This document shows positions 45,741 through 53,648 of a stretch of DNA of 64,000 nucleotides, in pieces. The notes below the pieces were generated by a model. That model worked only from the letters and a program-made list of their open reading frames with translations. It was not told where the DNA came from and did not search any database. The DNA lies in the NCBI RefSeq assembly GCF_035975855.1, contig NZ_CP109055.1, positions 7,998,001-8,062,000 on the forward strand, read 5' to 3'. The stretch comes from Streptomyces sp. NBC_01304 (GTDB lineage: Bacteria > Actinomycetota > Actinomycetes > Streptomycetales > Streptomycetaceae). Every line of letters begins with the position of its first letter. The stretch's first letter is position 1. Position numbers and translations under genes: made by a program.

Positions 45741-46552
45741 GCGGGAACATCCAGCTGTTGAGTGACACCCTCGCGGCGGCCAAGGCGGAAGGGCGCTCGG
45801 CGCTCATCGCGTACCTGCCCGCCGGGTTCCCGACCATCGACGGCGGCATCGAGGCCGTCAAGGCCGCCTTCGACGGTGGCGCGGACGTGGTCGAGGTCGG
45901 CCTCCCGCACTCCGACCCGGTGCTCGACGGCCCGGTCATCCAGACCGCCGACGACATCGCCCTCAAGAACGGCGTCAAGATCGCCGACGTCATGCGCACC
46001 GTGCGCGAGGCGCACGAGGCCACGGGCAAGCCCGTCCTCGTCATGACGTACTGGAATCCCATCGACAAGTACGGCATCGAGCGCTTCACCGCCGAGCTCG
46101 CCGAGGCCGGCGGCGCGGGCTGCATCCTGCCCGACCTGCCGGTCCAGGAGTCCGCGACCTGGCGCGAGCACGCGGCCAAGCACGGTCTCGCCACCGTCTT
46201 CGTCGTCGCGCCCAGCAGCAAGGACGAGCGCCTCGCCACCATCACGGCGGCCGGCTCCGGCTTTGTGTACGCCGCCTCGCTGATGGGCGTCACCGGCACC
46301 CGCGCCTCGGTCGGCGCGTCCGCCGAGGACCTGGTCCGGCGCACCCGCGCCACCACGGACCTGCCGGTCTGCGTCGGCCTCGGCGTCTCCAACGCCGAGC
46401 AGGCCGCCGAGGTCGCCGGCTTCGCGGACGGCGTGATCGTCGGCTCGGCCTTCGTGAAGGTCATGCTCGACGCTCCGGACGAGACGGCCGGGTTCGCGGC
46501 CGTGCGGTCGCTCGCCGCCGAGCTCGCGGAAGGCGTGCGCAAGACGGCGTAG
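45737..46552 (+). CDS. trpA: Tryptophan synthase alpha subunit
   Basis: A 271-residue (beta-alpha)8 lyase giving indole to TrpB. Glu53 and Asp64 in [18 protein letters not shown] are the catalytic pair; [12 protein letters not shown] and [14 protein letters not shown] follow. GTG 45737 overlaps the trpB stop by four bases. A hairpin terminator lies 40 bases after the stop. Confidence 0.97.
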   Translation: MSGNIQLLSDTLAAAKAEGRSALIAYLPAGFPTIDGGIEAVKAAFDGGADVVEVGLPHSDPVLDGPVIQTADDIALKNGVKIADVMRTVREAHEATGKPVLVMTYWNPIDKYGIERFTAELAEAGGAGCILPDLPVQESATWREHAAKHGLATVFVVAPSSKDERLATITAAGSGFVYAASLMGVTGTRASVGASAEDLVRRTRATTDLPVCVGLGVSNAEQAAEVAGFADGVIVGSAFVKVMLDAPDETAGFAAVRSLAAELAEGVRKTA

Positions 46553-46592
46553 GCAGGCACAAGTCCGTACGCCCATACGGGTGGACCTGGGA

Positions 46593-46620
46593 CCGGGGAG
46601 GCACGCTGGTGCCTCCCCGG
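46593..46620 (+). terminator. Hairpin after trpA
   Basis: CCGGGGAGGCAC (46593-46604) pairs perfectly with GTGCCTCCCCGG (46609-46620), loop GCTG. It ends the trp cluster just before the start of the DsbA-like gene. Confidence 0.7.
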
Positions 46621-46634
46621 TTCGTTTGCGGGAT

Positions 46635-47414
46635 GTGAGCGAGAAGAACCGTGAGGGAAAGCGCACCGCCCGGGAACGGCTGGCGGAGGAGCGCGAGAAG
46701 CAGAAGACGCGGGACAAGCGGCGCAGGGCCTTCGTCGTGGGCGGGGCCGTGGTGGGCGTGCTCGCCCTGGCCGCCGTCATCGGCGTGATCGCCGCGAATT
46801 CCGGCGACAAGAAGAAGGAGGCGTCCGCGGGCCCCGTCGTCGTACCCAAGGGGGCGAACGGCAAGGACAGCCTGGCGATCCCCAACGGCAAGGAGAGCGC
46901 CAAGTCGACCCTCACCATCTGGGAGGACTTCCGCTGCCCGGCGTGCGCCCAGTTCGAGGACGCGTACCGCTCGACGATCAATGAGCTGGCCGACAAGGGA
47001 CAGCTCAAGGTCGAGTACCACCTCGCCACGATCATCGACGGGAACATGGGCGGCAAGGGCTCGCTGCGCGCGGCCAACGCCGCGTCCTGCGCACAGGACG
47101 CCGGGAAGTTCCCGCCGTACCACGACGTCCTCTACAAGAACCAGCCGGAGGAAACGAACGACGCCTTCGGCAAGAACAGCAAGCTGATCGAGCTCGCGGG
47201 CCAGGTCGACGGCCTGGTGACGGACGACTTCAAGAAGTGCGTCGAGGACGGCGAGCACGACGCGTGGGTCACCAAGTCGAACGCCGCGTTCGGCAAGAGC
47301 GGCTTCCAGGGCACCCCGACCGTGCTGCTCGACGGGAAGAACATCTTCGGCGACCAGAAGAATCCGCTGACGCCCGAGAAGCTGAAGAAGATGGTCGAGG
47401 ACGCCGCGAAGTAG
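46635..47414 (+). CDS. Membrane-anchored DsbA-like thioredoxin-fold protein, second copy
   Basis: A 259-residue protein with a Lys/Arg/Glu-rich N-terminus, a membrane helix (33-54), and a thioredoxin-like domain with EDFRCPAC (Cys101, Cys104) and the cis-Pro loop GTPTVLLD. Two extra Cys (AASCAQDAGK, KKCVEDGE) resemble the BdbD/DsbA-type insert of the family. Same layout as 9636-10445. GTG 46635 is chosen as the first start before the basic N-terminus; the start has no strong site. Disulfide formation in exported proteins is the probable role. Confidence 0.87.
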   Translation: MSEKNREGKRTARERLAEEREKQKTRDKRRRAFVVGGAVVGVLALAAVIGVIAANSGDKKKEASAGPVVVPKGANGKDSLAIPNGKESAKSTLTIWEDFRCPACAQFEDAYRSTINELADKGQLKVEYHLATIIDGNMGGKGSLRAANAASCAQDAGKFPPYHDVLYKNQPEETNDAFGKNSKLIELAGQVDGLVTDDFKKCVEDGEHDAWVTKSNAAFGKSGFQGTPTVLLDGKNIFGDQKNPLTPEKLKKMVEDAAK

Positions 47415-47452
47415 TCGACGCCGCCGCGAAGCAGCGGACTTGGGACGGCCTG

Positions 47453-47474
47453 GGCCGCTTTGCGGCCGGTCTTG
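47453..47474 (+). terminator. Short hairpin with T-rich tail
   Basis: GGCCGC-TTT-GCGGCC (47453-47467) followed by GGTCTTGTT. It is a weak candidate between the DsbA-like gene and lgt. Confidence 0.4.
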
Positions 47475-47539
47475 TTATGCAGCCGTAAGCCGGGTGGATT
47501 GCCGCGCATCCCACCCGGCACGGTAGCGTCGACCACGCC

Positions 47540-48538
47540 ATGGACATTCTTGCCTTCATCCCCAGCCCGTCGAAGGGTGAGTACGACCTCTTCGGCGTGC
47601 CCCTGCGCGGCTACGCGTTCTGCATCATCATCGGCGTTTTCGTGGGCGTCTGGCTCGGCGGGCGGCGTTGGATCGCCCGCGGCGGCCGGGCGGGCACGGT
47701 CGCGGACATCGCCGTGTGGGCCGTGCCCTTCGGCCTCGTCGGCGGGCGGCTCTACCACGTCATCACGGACAACGACCTCTACTTCGCCGAAGGCAAGAAC
47801 TGGGTCGACGCCTTCAAGATCTGGGAGGGCGGCCTCGGCATCTGGGGCGCCATCGCGCTCGGTGCGCTCGGCGCGTGGATCGGCTGTCGCCGGCGCGGCA
47901 TTCCGCTGCCCGCGTGGGCCGACGCGGTCGCTCCCGGCATCGCCGTCGCCCAGGCCCTCGGCCGTTTCGGCAACTGGTTCAACCAGGAGCTCTACGGCAA
48001 GGCCACGGACGTTCCGTGGGCGCTGAAGATCGACGCGGCCCACTCGCCGAACGGTGTGGCCGGGACCTTCCACCCGACCTTCCTGTACGAGTCCCTCTGG
48101 TGCCTCGGTGTCGCGGCCCTGGTGATCTGGGCCGACCGCCGCTTCAAGCTGGGGCACGGGCGGGCGTTCGCGCTGTATGTCGCGGCGTACTGCGTCGGGC
48201 GCGGGTGGATCGAGTACATGCGGGTGGACGACGTCCAGCTGAACGATGTGCTGGGGCTTCGGTTCAACGTCTGGACGTCGATCGTCGTCTTCCTGCTTGC
48301 CGTGGTGTACATCGTGGTCTCGGCGAAGGTGCGGCCGGGGCGCGAGGAGATTGTCGAGCCGGATCCTGAGGGTGAGCCTTCCGGCTCGGGGGATGCGGAG
48401 TCCGGGCCGGAGTCGGAGTCGGCGGAGGGCGCCGGGGCCGAGAAGGTGGACATGGCCAAGGCGGAGGACGCCGAAGTCGCCGATGGCGAGGCCGATGACG
48501 AGGCCAAGGACGAGGCCGGGTCTGCCAAGAAGGCTTGA
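47540..48538 (+). CDS. lgt: Prolipoprotein diacylglyceryl transferase
   Basis: A 332-residue inner-membrane enzyme that adds diacylglycerol to the lipobox Cys of preprolipoproteins. It has about seven helices, GGRLYHVI near residue 75, and the family signature ALGRFGNWFNQELYG. The C-terminal 60 residues (PEGEPSGSGDAESGP, then Ala/Glu/Asp-rich) form an acidic tail longer than in most Lgt. Its last 200 bases show GGG-rich codon drift just before repeat copy D. Confidence 0.96.
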   Translation: MDILAFIPSPSKGEYDLFGVPLRGYAFCIIIGVFVGVWLGGRRWIARGGRAGTVADIAVWAVPFGLVGGRLYHVITDNDLYFAEGKNWVDAFKIWEGGLGIWGAIALGALGAWIGCRRRGIPLPAWADAVAPGIAVAQALGRFGNWFNQELYGKATDVPWALKIDAAHSPNGVAGTFHPTFLYESLWCLGVAALVIWADRRFKLGHGRAFALYVAAYCVGRGWIEYMRVDDVQLNDVLGLRFNVWTSIVVFLLAVVYIVVSAKVRPGREEIVEPDPEGEPSGSGDAESGPESESAEGAGAEKVDMAKAEDAEVADGEADDEAKDEAGSAKKA

Positions 48539-48554
48539 CCTGGGTGCAGGTGTG

Positions 48555-48595
48555 GGGCCGCTGGACCGTTTCGGTTCGGCGGCCCTTTTCTTTTT
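48555..48595 (+). terminator. Intrinsic terminator of lgt
   Basis: GGGCCGC (48555-48561) and GCGGCCC (48579-48585) with an inner ACCG/CGGT pair, followed by TTTTCTTTTT. This is the best factor-independent terminator in the window. Confidence 0.75.
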
Positions 48596-48788
48596 CCCCA
48601 CCCCGCCCCTTCCCGTAAGGCTGCCGCCGGCTTCCGGGGCGGGGGTGGGTGGGCACCCGTCCGTCACTGATGTCCTCAAACGCCGGACGGGCTGATTCAT
48701 CAGCGATGAATCAGCCCGTCCGGCGTTTGAGGACACCGCCCGGAGGGCGGAAAGCTCCGCAGGATTACGGGAAGGGGCGGGGAGGGGA
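48586..48788. repeat. Dispersed GC-rich element, copy D, head-to-head pair
   Basis: Two element copies face each other. The arms 48672-48701 and 48705-48734 form a perfect 30-bp inverted repeat with a three-base loop, with the 20-mer CTCAAACGCCGGACGGGCTG on each strand. The right half matches copy B. It separates lgt from the convergent lyase gene and could terminate both. Confidence 0.85.
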
Positions 48789-49604
48789 TCAAAGCCGTTG
48801 TGCCAGCGCCAGCGTGCGACGGGCGCCTGCCACCACCGCCGCGTCGACGAAGCGGCCGTCGGGCAAGGCCAACGCGCCCGCATCGCAGGCCGCGGCCTTG
48901 ACCACCTCCTCCGCCGCCGCGACCTCCGAGGCCGAAGGGAGGTACGCCTGCTCGATCACCGGCAGCTGCCGGGGATGGATCGCCGCCCGGCCCAGGAACC
49001 CGAGCGCACGCCCCCGGGCGCAGGACGACGCGAGCCCCGACAGGTCCCGGACGTCCGGGAACACCGACTGCGCCGGCGGAGCCAGACCCGCCGCGCGGGC
49101 CGCGCACACCACCCGGGCGCGGGCCCAGTCCAGGCCGGGGTCGGGCGCCGTGACCCCGAGGTCCGCCCCGAGGTCCGCCTCGCCCAGGGACAGGCCCCGC
49201 AGCGCGGAGTGCGCCGAGGCGATCGCGTACGCCCGCTCGATGCCGAGGGCTGATTCGAGGAGCGCGTACAGGGGAGGGGAGTCGGCCAGCTCGGCCACCC
49301 TGGCCACCTGATCCGGCGACACGACCTTCGGCAGGCGCAGGCCCGCCAGGCCCGGCAGACCCGTGAGGGCCAGGATGTCGGGCTCCGCGAGCGGGCCGTC
49401 CAGGGCGTTGACGCGTACGTGCACCGGGACCGAGGGGCGGTCGGCGAGCAGCTCGGCGGTCGCCTCGCGGGCGTATTCCTTGCGGTCCGGGGCGACCGCG
49501 TCCTCCAGGTCGACGATCACCGCGTCCGCGCCCGCGGTCAGGGCCTTGGCCACCACATCGGGGCGGTCCCCGGGAACGTACAGCCACGTCAGGAGCACGG
49601 TCAC
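48789..49604 (-). CDS. HpcH/HpaI aldolase/citrate lyase-family (CitE-like) protein
   Basis: A 271-residue protein of the CitE/MCL type. Motifs: TWLYVPGDRPDVVAKAL, AVIVDLEDAVAPDRKEYARE (Asp-Leu-Glu-Asp metal site), LLESALGIERAYAIA and SLGEADLGADLG. These lyases cleave or form C-C bonds of acyl-CoA thioesters (malyl-CoA, citramalyl-CoA). GTG 49604 overlaps the stop of the CoA-transferase gene by four bases. Last gene of the six-gene operon. Confidence 0.9.
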   Translation of the reverse strand: MTVLLTWLYVPGDRPDVVAKALTAGADAVIVDLEDAVAPDRKEYAREATAELLADRPSVPVHVRVNALDGPLAEPDILALTGLPGLAGLRLPKVVSPDQVARVAELADSPPLYALLESALGIERAYAIASAHSALRGLSLGEADLGADLGVTAPDPGLDWARARVVCAARAAGLAPPAQSVFPDVRDLSGLASSCARGRALGFLGRAAIHPRQLPVIEQAYLPSASEVAAAEEVVKAAACDAGALALPDGRFVDAAVVAGARRTLALAQRL

Positions 49605-50785
49605 GCCGCTCCCTCCGTCCGCAGGGCCGCGATCTCCCCTTCGGTCAGGCCGAGTTCGGTGAGGACGGCCTCGGTGTCGGCGCCGTGCGGGCGGCCCGCC
49701 CAGCGGATGGCGCCGGGGGTTTCGGTGAGGCGGAAGAGGACGTTCTGCATGCGCAGGTCGCCCAGTTCGGGGTCGGCGACGGTGGTGAGGGTGTCCAGGG
49801 CCGCGTACTGGGGGTCGGTCATGACGTCCCGTACGTCATGGATGGGCGCCACGGCCGCCTGTGCCTTCTCGAAGGCCGCGATCACCTCGCCCTGGGTGTG
49901 CCGGGCGATCCAGCCGCCGACCGCCTCGTCCAGGACGTCGGCGTGCGCGGCCCGCTCCACGCCCGTCGCGAACCAGGGCTCGGTGATCAGTTCGGGGCGG
50001 CCGACCAGGTGCATCACGCGTTCCGCGATGGACTGCGCGGAGGTGGAGACGGCGACCCACTTGCCGTCGCGGGTGCGGTAGGTGTTGCGGGGAGCGTTGT
50101 TGGTGGAGCGGTTTCCGGTACGCGGCTGTACGAAGCCGAGTTGGTCGTACCAGAGCGGCTGCGGGCCGAGCACCGTGAGGATCGGCTCGATGATCGCCAT
50201 GTCGACGACCTGGCCGTAGCCGGTGCTGTGACGGGCGTTGAGGGCGGTCATCACCGCGTACGCCGTCGCCAGGCCCGCGATCGAGTCGGCGAGGCCGAAC
50301 GGCGGGAGCGTGGGCGGGCCTTCGGGCTCGCCGGTGATCGCGGCGAAACCGCTCATCGCCTCCGCGAGGGTGCCGAAGCCGGGACGGTGGGAGTACGGGC
50401 CGAACTGGCCGAAGCCGGTGACTCTGGCCAGGACCAGGCGGGGGTTGGCCGCGCTCAGTTCCTCCCAGCCGAGGTTCCACTTCTCCAGGGTGCCCGGGCG
50501 GAAGTTCTCGATGATCACGTCGGCGGTCGTGGCGAGGCGGAGGAGGGTGTCCTGCCCGCCCTTCGTCGACAGGTCGAGGGTGATCGTGCGTTTGTTGCGG
50601 CCGAGCAGCTTCCACCACAGGCCGACGCCGTCCTTGGCGGGGCCGTGGCCCCGGGACGGGTCGGGCTTTCGGGGGTGCTCGACCTTGATGACCTCCGCGC
50701 CGAAGTCGCCCAGCATGGTGGCGGCGAGGGGGCCGGCGAAGAGGGTGGCGAGGTCCAGGACGCGGAGTCCGGCGAGGGCGGTCAT
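49601..50785 (-). CDS. CaiB/BaiF-family CoA transferase
   Basis: A 394-residue class III CoA transferase. Family blocks: LAGLRVLDLATLFAGPLAATMLGDFGAEVIKVEHP, LGRNKRTITLDL, DVIIENFRPGTLEKWNLG, VTGFGQFGPYSHRPGF, and GYGQVVDMAIIEP, whose Asp is the catalytic carboxylate in this family. It moves CoA between carboxylic acids. ATG 50785 overlaps the stop of the upstream ADP-ribosylglycohydrolase gene. Together with the CitE-like lyase it suggests activation and cleavage of an organic acid. Confidence 0.92.
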   Translation of the reverse strand: MTALAGLRVLDLATLFAGPLAATMLGDFGAEVIKVEHPRKPDPSRGHGPAKDGVGLWWKLLGRNKRTITLDLSTKGGQDTLLRLATTADVIIENFRPGTLEKWNLGWEELSAANPRLVLARVTGFGQFGPYSHRPGFGTLAEAMSGFAAITGEPEGPPTLPPFGLADSIAGLATAYAVMTALNARHSTGYGQVVDMAIIEPILTVLGPQPLWYDQLGFVQPRTGNRSTNNAPRNTYRTRDGKWVAVSTSAQSIAERVMHLVGRPELITEPWFATGVERAAHADVLDEAVGGWIARHTQGEVIAAFEKAQAAVAPIHDVRDVMTDPQYAALDTLTTVADPELGDLRMQNVLFRLTETPGAIRWAGRPHGADTEAVLTELGLTEGEIAALRTEGAA

Positions 50786-52452
50786 GGGCGGAGCGCCTCC
50801 CGGAGGGTGAGCTGGGCGAGGGTGTCGAAGCCGATGCCGTCGAAGTCGGCGACGGAGGTGGCGAGGCGGTTCTTCAGCGGGGCCGTCCACTGCTCGCCGA
50901 GTGCGTCGGGGTGGCCGGCGAGCAGGCCCGCGAGGGAGCCGGCGGTCGCGCCGTTCGAGTCGGTGTCCCAGCCGCCGGAGACCGCGCGGGTGAGGGAGCC
51001 GGAGAAGTCGCCGTCGGCGTGGGTGAGGGCGGCGGCGAGCAGGGCGGCGTTGGGGATGACGTGGACCCAGTGGTAGTCGCCGTGGGTTTCGTGCAGTACG
51101 TCGACGACCGTGGTGAAGTCCCGGTGCTGTCCGGCGAGTTGGATGGCGTGGCGGATGGCTCGGGCGAGGCGGGAGTCGGGTGGGATCTCGGCGAGGCCTG
51201 CTTGGAGGGCCTGGTGCACATCGGCTGATCCGGTCGCCGCTTCGGCGATGGCGGCCGCCGCGAACATGGCGCCGTACACGCCGTTGGCGGTGTGGGTGAG
51301 TTCGGCGTCCCGGGCGGCCTGTTCGGCGGCCTCGGCCGGGGCGCCCGGGTTGGTCCAGCCGTGGATGTCCGCTCTGATCAGGGCGCCGATCCATTCGCGG
51401 AAGGGGTTGTGGTGGCGGGCCGTGTGGGGTGGTTCCAGGCCCTGGAGGAGGTTGCGGTACGCGATGCGTTCGGCGGTGAAGGTGCGGCCTGCCGGGAGTT
51501 CGTCGAGCCAGAGCTTGGCCACGTCTGTGGTGCGGAAGTGCCTTCCGTGGCGTTGGAGGAGGAGCAGGTTCAGGAGGGGGTAGTTGAGGTCGTCGTCCTC
51601 CGGCATGCCGTCGATGTTCTCGGCGAGGGAGGTGGTTGCGCTCCGGCGGTTCCAGGGATAGGTCGTGTGTAGTTCGTCGGGTAGGCCCCGGGCGGTGAAG
51701 TACGTGGTCAGGGGCCAGTTGCCGGTGGCTTGGGCGATTTGGCGGATGCCTTGTAGGGGGAGCTTTTCCACTGGCTTGCCCAGGAGGCAGCCTGCGGCTC
51801 GGCCCAGCCAGGATGCGTGGAGGCGGTGCTGGAGGTCTTCTTCCCCACCCCGCCCCTTCCCGAAATTCTGCGAAGCCTGGGGCTTCGCCCCTAGCCCCCG
51901 GATCGGCCTTCGGCCTCTGTCCTCAAACGCCGGACGGGCTGAATGATCAAAGCCTGGATGGGTGGGGAGTTCAGGGTCGGGGTGGGTGGAGGACGCAGCG
52001 TCCGGGCGGGAGGGGAGTCCAGGTGCTGGGCGGGTGGGGAGCGCAGGCGTCGGATGGGTGGGGGGCGTTGGGTCTGGGTTGGTGGGGGGCTCGGGTGTCG
52101 GGGTGGAGGGGCTGAGTTCGTTGTTTGGGTGGGTGGGGAACCCGGGTGCGAGGTGGGTGGGGGGCGTTGCGTTTGGGCTGGTGGGGAGCCCGGGGGACGG
52201 GGTGAAGGGGCTTAGTTCGTCCAGGAGTTGGAGGGCCAGTTGGCGCAGGGCGGAGCCTGTTGCCGGGTTTGCCGGGGACACGCCTGCCCGGGCGGGGGCC
52301 AGGTGGCCGCCTGCCGCCAGCCAGCGCTCCTCGGCCCAGGACACGTCTCGGCCCTCCTGTGCCGCCTGGCGGAGTTCGTGGCCGATCAGGTCCTCGGGCT
52401 GGATCCAGGTGAGGCGCAGCGGTTCCGTCGGCGTACCGGAGAGGCAGCTCAT
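50782..52452 (-). CDS. ADP-ribosylglycohydrolase-family protein 1, with in-frame repeat-derived insert
   Basis: A 556-residue product. Residues 1-80 are a conserved-looking N-terminus (EERWLAAGGHLAPARAGVSP). Residues 81-206 are a Pro/Thr/Ser-rich stretch and then the translated dispersed element (HSARPAFEDRGRRPIRG). From about 207 (LHASWLGRAAGCLLGKPVEK) comes the hydrolase domain, with EDDDLNYPLLN and GGWDTDSNGATAGSLAGL, the two acidic metal-binding motifs. The other family members here lack such an insert. ATG 52452 overlaps the upstream gene stop (ATGA). Whether the insert is tolerated or disables the protein cannot be told; the frame is intact throughout. Confidence 0.85.
   Translation of the reverse strand: MSCLSGTPTEPLRLTWIQPEDLIGHELRQAAQEGRDVSWAEERWLAAGGHLAPARAGVSPANPATGSALRQLALQLLDELSPFTPSPGLPTSPNATPPTHLAPGFPTHPNNELSPSTPTPEPPTNPDPTPPTHPTPALPTRPAPGLPSRPDAASSTHPDPELPTHPGFDHSARPAFEDRGRRPIRGLGAKPQASQNFGKGRGGEEDLQHRLHASWLGRAAGCLLGKPVEKLPLQGIRQIAQATGNWPLTTYFTARGLPDELHTTYPWNRRSATTSLAENIDGMPEDDDLNYPLLNLLLLQRHGRHFRTTDVAKLWLDELPAGRTFTAERIAYRNLLQGLEPPHTARHHNPFREWIGALIRADIHGWTNPGAPAEAAEQAARDAELTHTANGVYGAMFAAAAIAEAATGSADVHQALQAGLAEIPPDSRLARAIRHAIQLAGQHRDFTTVVDVLHETHGDYHWVHVIPNAALLAAALTHADGDFSGSLTRAVSGGWDTDSNGATAGSLAGLLAGHPDALGEQWTAPLKNRLATSVADFDGIGFDTLAQLTLREALRP
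51838..52211. repeat. Dispersed GC-rich element, copy E, plus G-rich low-complexity tract, inside a coding region
   Basis: The element core (20-mer at 51922-51941) and its CCCCACCCCGCCCCTTCCC end at 51838-51862 lie within the hydrolase gene, read in frame. The adjoining 51950-52211 is a degenerate tandem of GGGTGGGGAG-type units, with G-runs that could form quadruplexes on the forward strand. Confidence 0.8.
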
Positions 52453-53648
52453 GGGGTGCCTGCCAGAGCGGTGAACGCGGCCTCGTGGGTGCGGTGGCGG
52501 GCCGTGTCGCGGGCGAAGATCTCCCTGGTCACGGTGGTCAGCGCGGTCGCGGGAGACGCCAGGTCCAGTCTGCTCGCCTCCGCGACGGTCTTGGCCCAGT
52601 CGCGGGGGACCTCGGAGCCCAGGGCGCCGGCGATCGCGCCGCTCATCGTGGCGATGGAGTCGCAGTCGCGGCCGTAGTTGACGGAGCCGAGCACCGTGCG
52701 GCGGTAGTCGCCCTCGCCGATCAGGAGCATGCCGAGGGCGATCGGGAGTTCCTCGATCGAGTGGAGGCGGGAGGGGCGGCGGGCGCCCAGGGACGGGGCG
52801 CGGTAGTCGGGGCCGACCGTGTCGAAGGGGGTCACCGCCTCGCGCAGGGGACGTAGGGCCGACTCGAAGTCCCGGTGCCCGGACGCCACTTCGCAGACCG
52901 CCTCGATGGCCGCGCGGGTGCCGTCCTTGGCGAGGGCGAGGCAGGTGTCGATCACGGAGGTCGGGGTCGCGCCCGGGGTGCAGGCCGCTGCCACCGCCGC
53001 CGCGAAGACGCCGGCTGCCTCGCGGCCGTACGAGGACTGATGGGGGGCCGCGACCTCCAGGGCCTCCGCGTACGCGGTGCGCGGGGCGGCCGCGTTGACC
53101 AGGCCCACCGGCGCCATGTACATCGCCGCACCGCAGTTGACGATGTTGCCGCTGCCCGCCTCGCGGGGGTCGATGTGGCCGTAGTGGAGGCGGGCCACGA
53201 GCCATTTCTCGGCGAGGAAGATCCGTTGGAGGGGGAGGGCCTCCGCCTCCAACTCGGGGATCCAGCGGGGGGTGCCGATCAGGTCGGGGACCAAGTGCTC
53301 GGCGATCGCGTACGCGTCGAGGTGGTCGCGGACCTTCTCGTAGACGCGGATCAGCGCGTGCGTCATCAAGGTGTCGTCGGTGACGTGTCCATCGCCCTTG
53401 TGGTACGGGGCGATCGGGCGTGCCGTGCGCCAGTCGTCGCCGTGCCAGGGGCCGACGATGCCGTGCACGCGGCCGCCGTGGCGCTCGGTGATCTGCTCCG
53501 GGGTCCAGCCCTCGACCGGGCCGCCGAGCGCGTCGCCCACCGCGGCGCCGGTGAGGGAGCGGGCGATGCGGTCGTCGAGTGAGGTGTGGGGCGTTGCGGG
53601 CTCAGGTGCTGATGCTGCCGTGGGCGTCGTGCCTTTCGTCCCTGTCAT
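52449..53648 (-). CDS. ADP-ribosylglycohydrolase-family protein 2
   Basis: A 399-residue DraG/ARH-like enzyme. It shows the N-terminal RIARSLTGAAVGDALGGPVE, the first metal motif HVTDDTLMTHALIR (TDDT at residues 90-93), and the second, NYGRDCDSIATMSGAIAGA. All metal ligands appear intact, so it is likely an active hydrolase of ADP-ribosyl or related N-glycosidic bonds. The ATG at 53648 lies within the 3' end of the upstream gene (47-base overlap); its stop overlaps the next ATG. Confidence 0.92.
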   Translation of the reverse strand: MTGTKGTTPTAASAPEPATPHTSLDDRIARSLTGAAVGDALGGPVEGWTPEQITERHGGRVHGIVGPWHGDDWRTARPIAPYHKGDGHVTDDTLMTHALIRVYEKVRDHLDAYAIAEHLVPDLIGTPRWIPELEAEALPLQRIFLAEKWLVARLHYGHIDPREAGSGNIVNCGAAMYMAPVGLVNAAAPRTAYAEALEVAAPHQSSYGREAAGVFAAAVAAACTPGATPTSVIDTCLALAKDGTRAAIEAVCEVASGHRDFESALRPLREAVTPFDTVGPDYRAPSLGARRPSRLHSIEELPIALGMLLIGEGDYRRTVLGSVNYGRDCDSIATMSGAIAGALGSEVPRDWAKTVAEASRLDLASPATALTTVTREIFARDTARHRTHEAAFTALAGTP

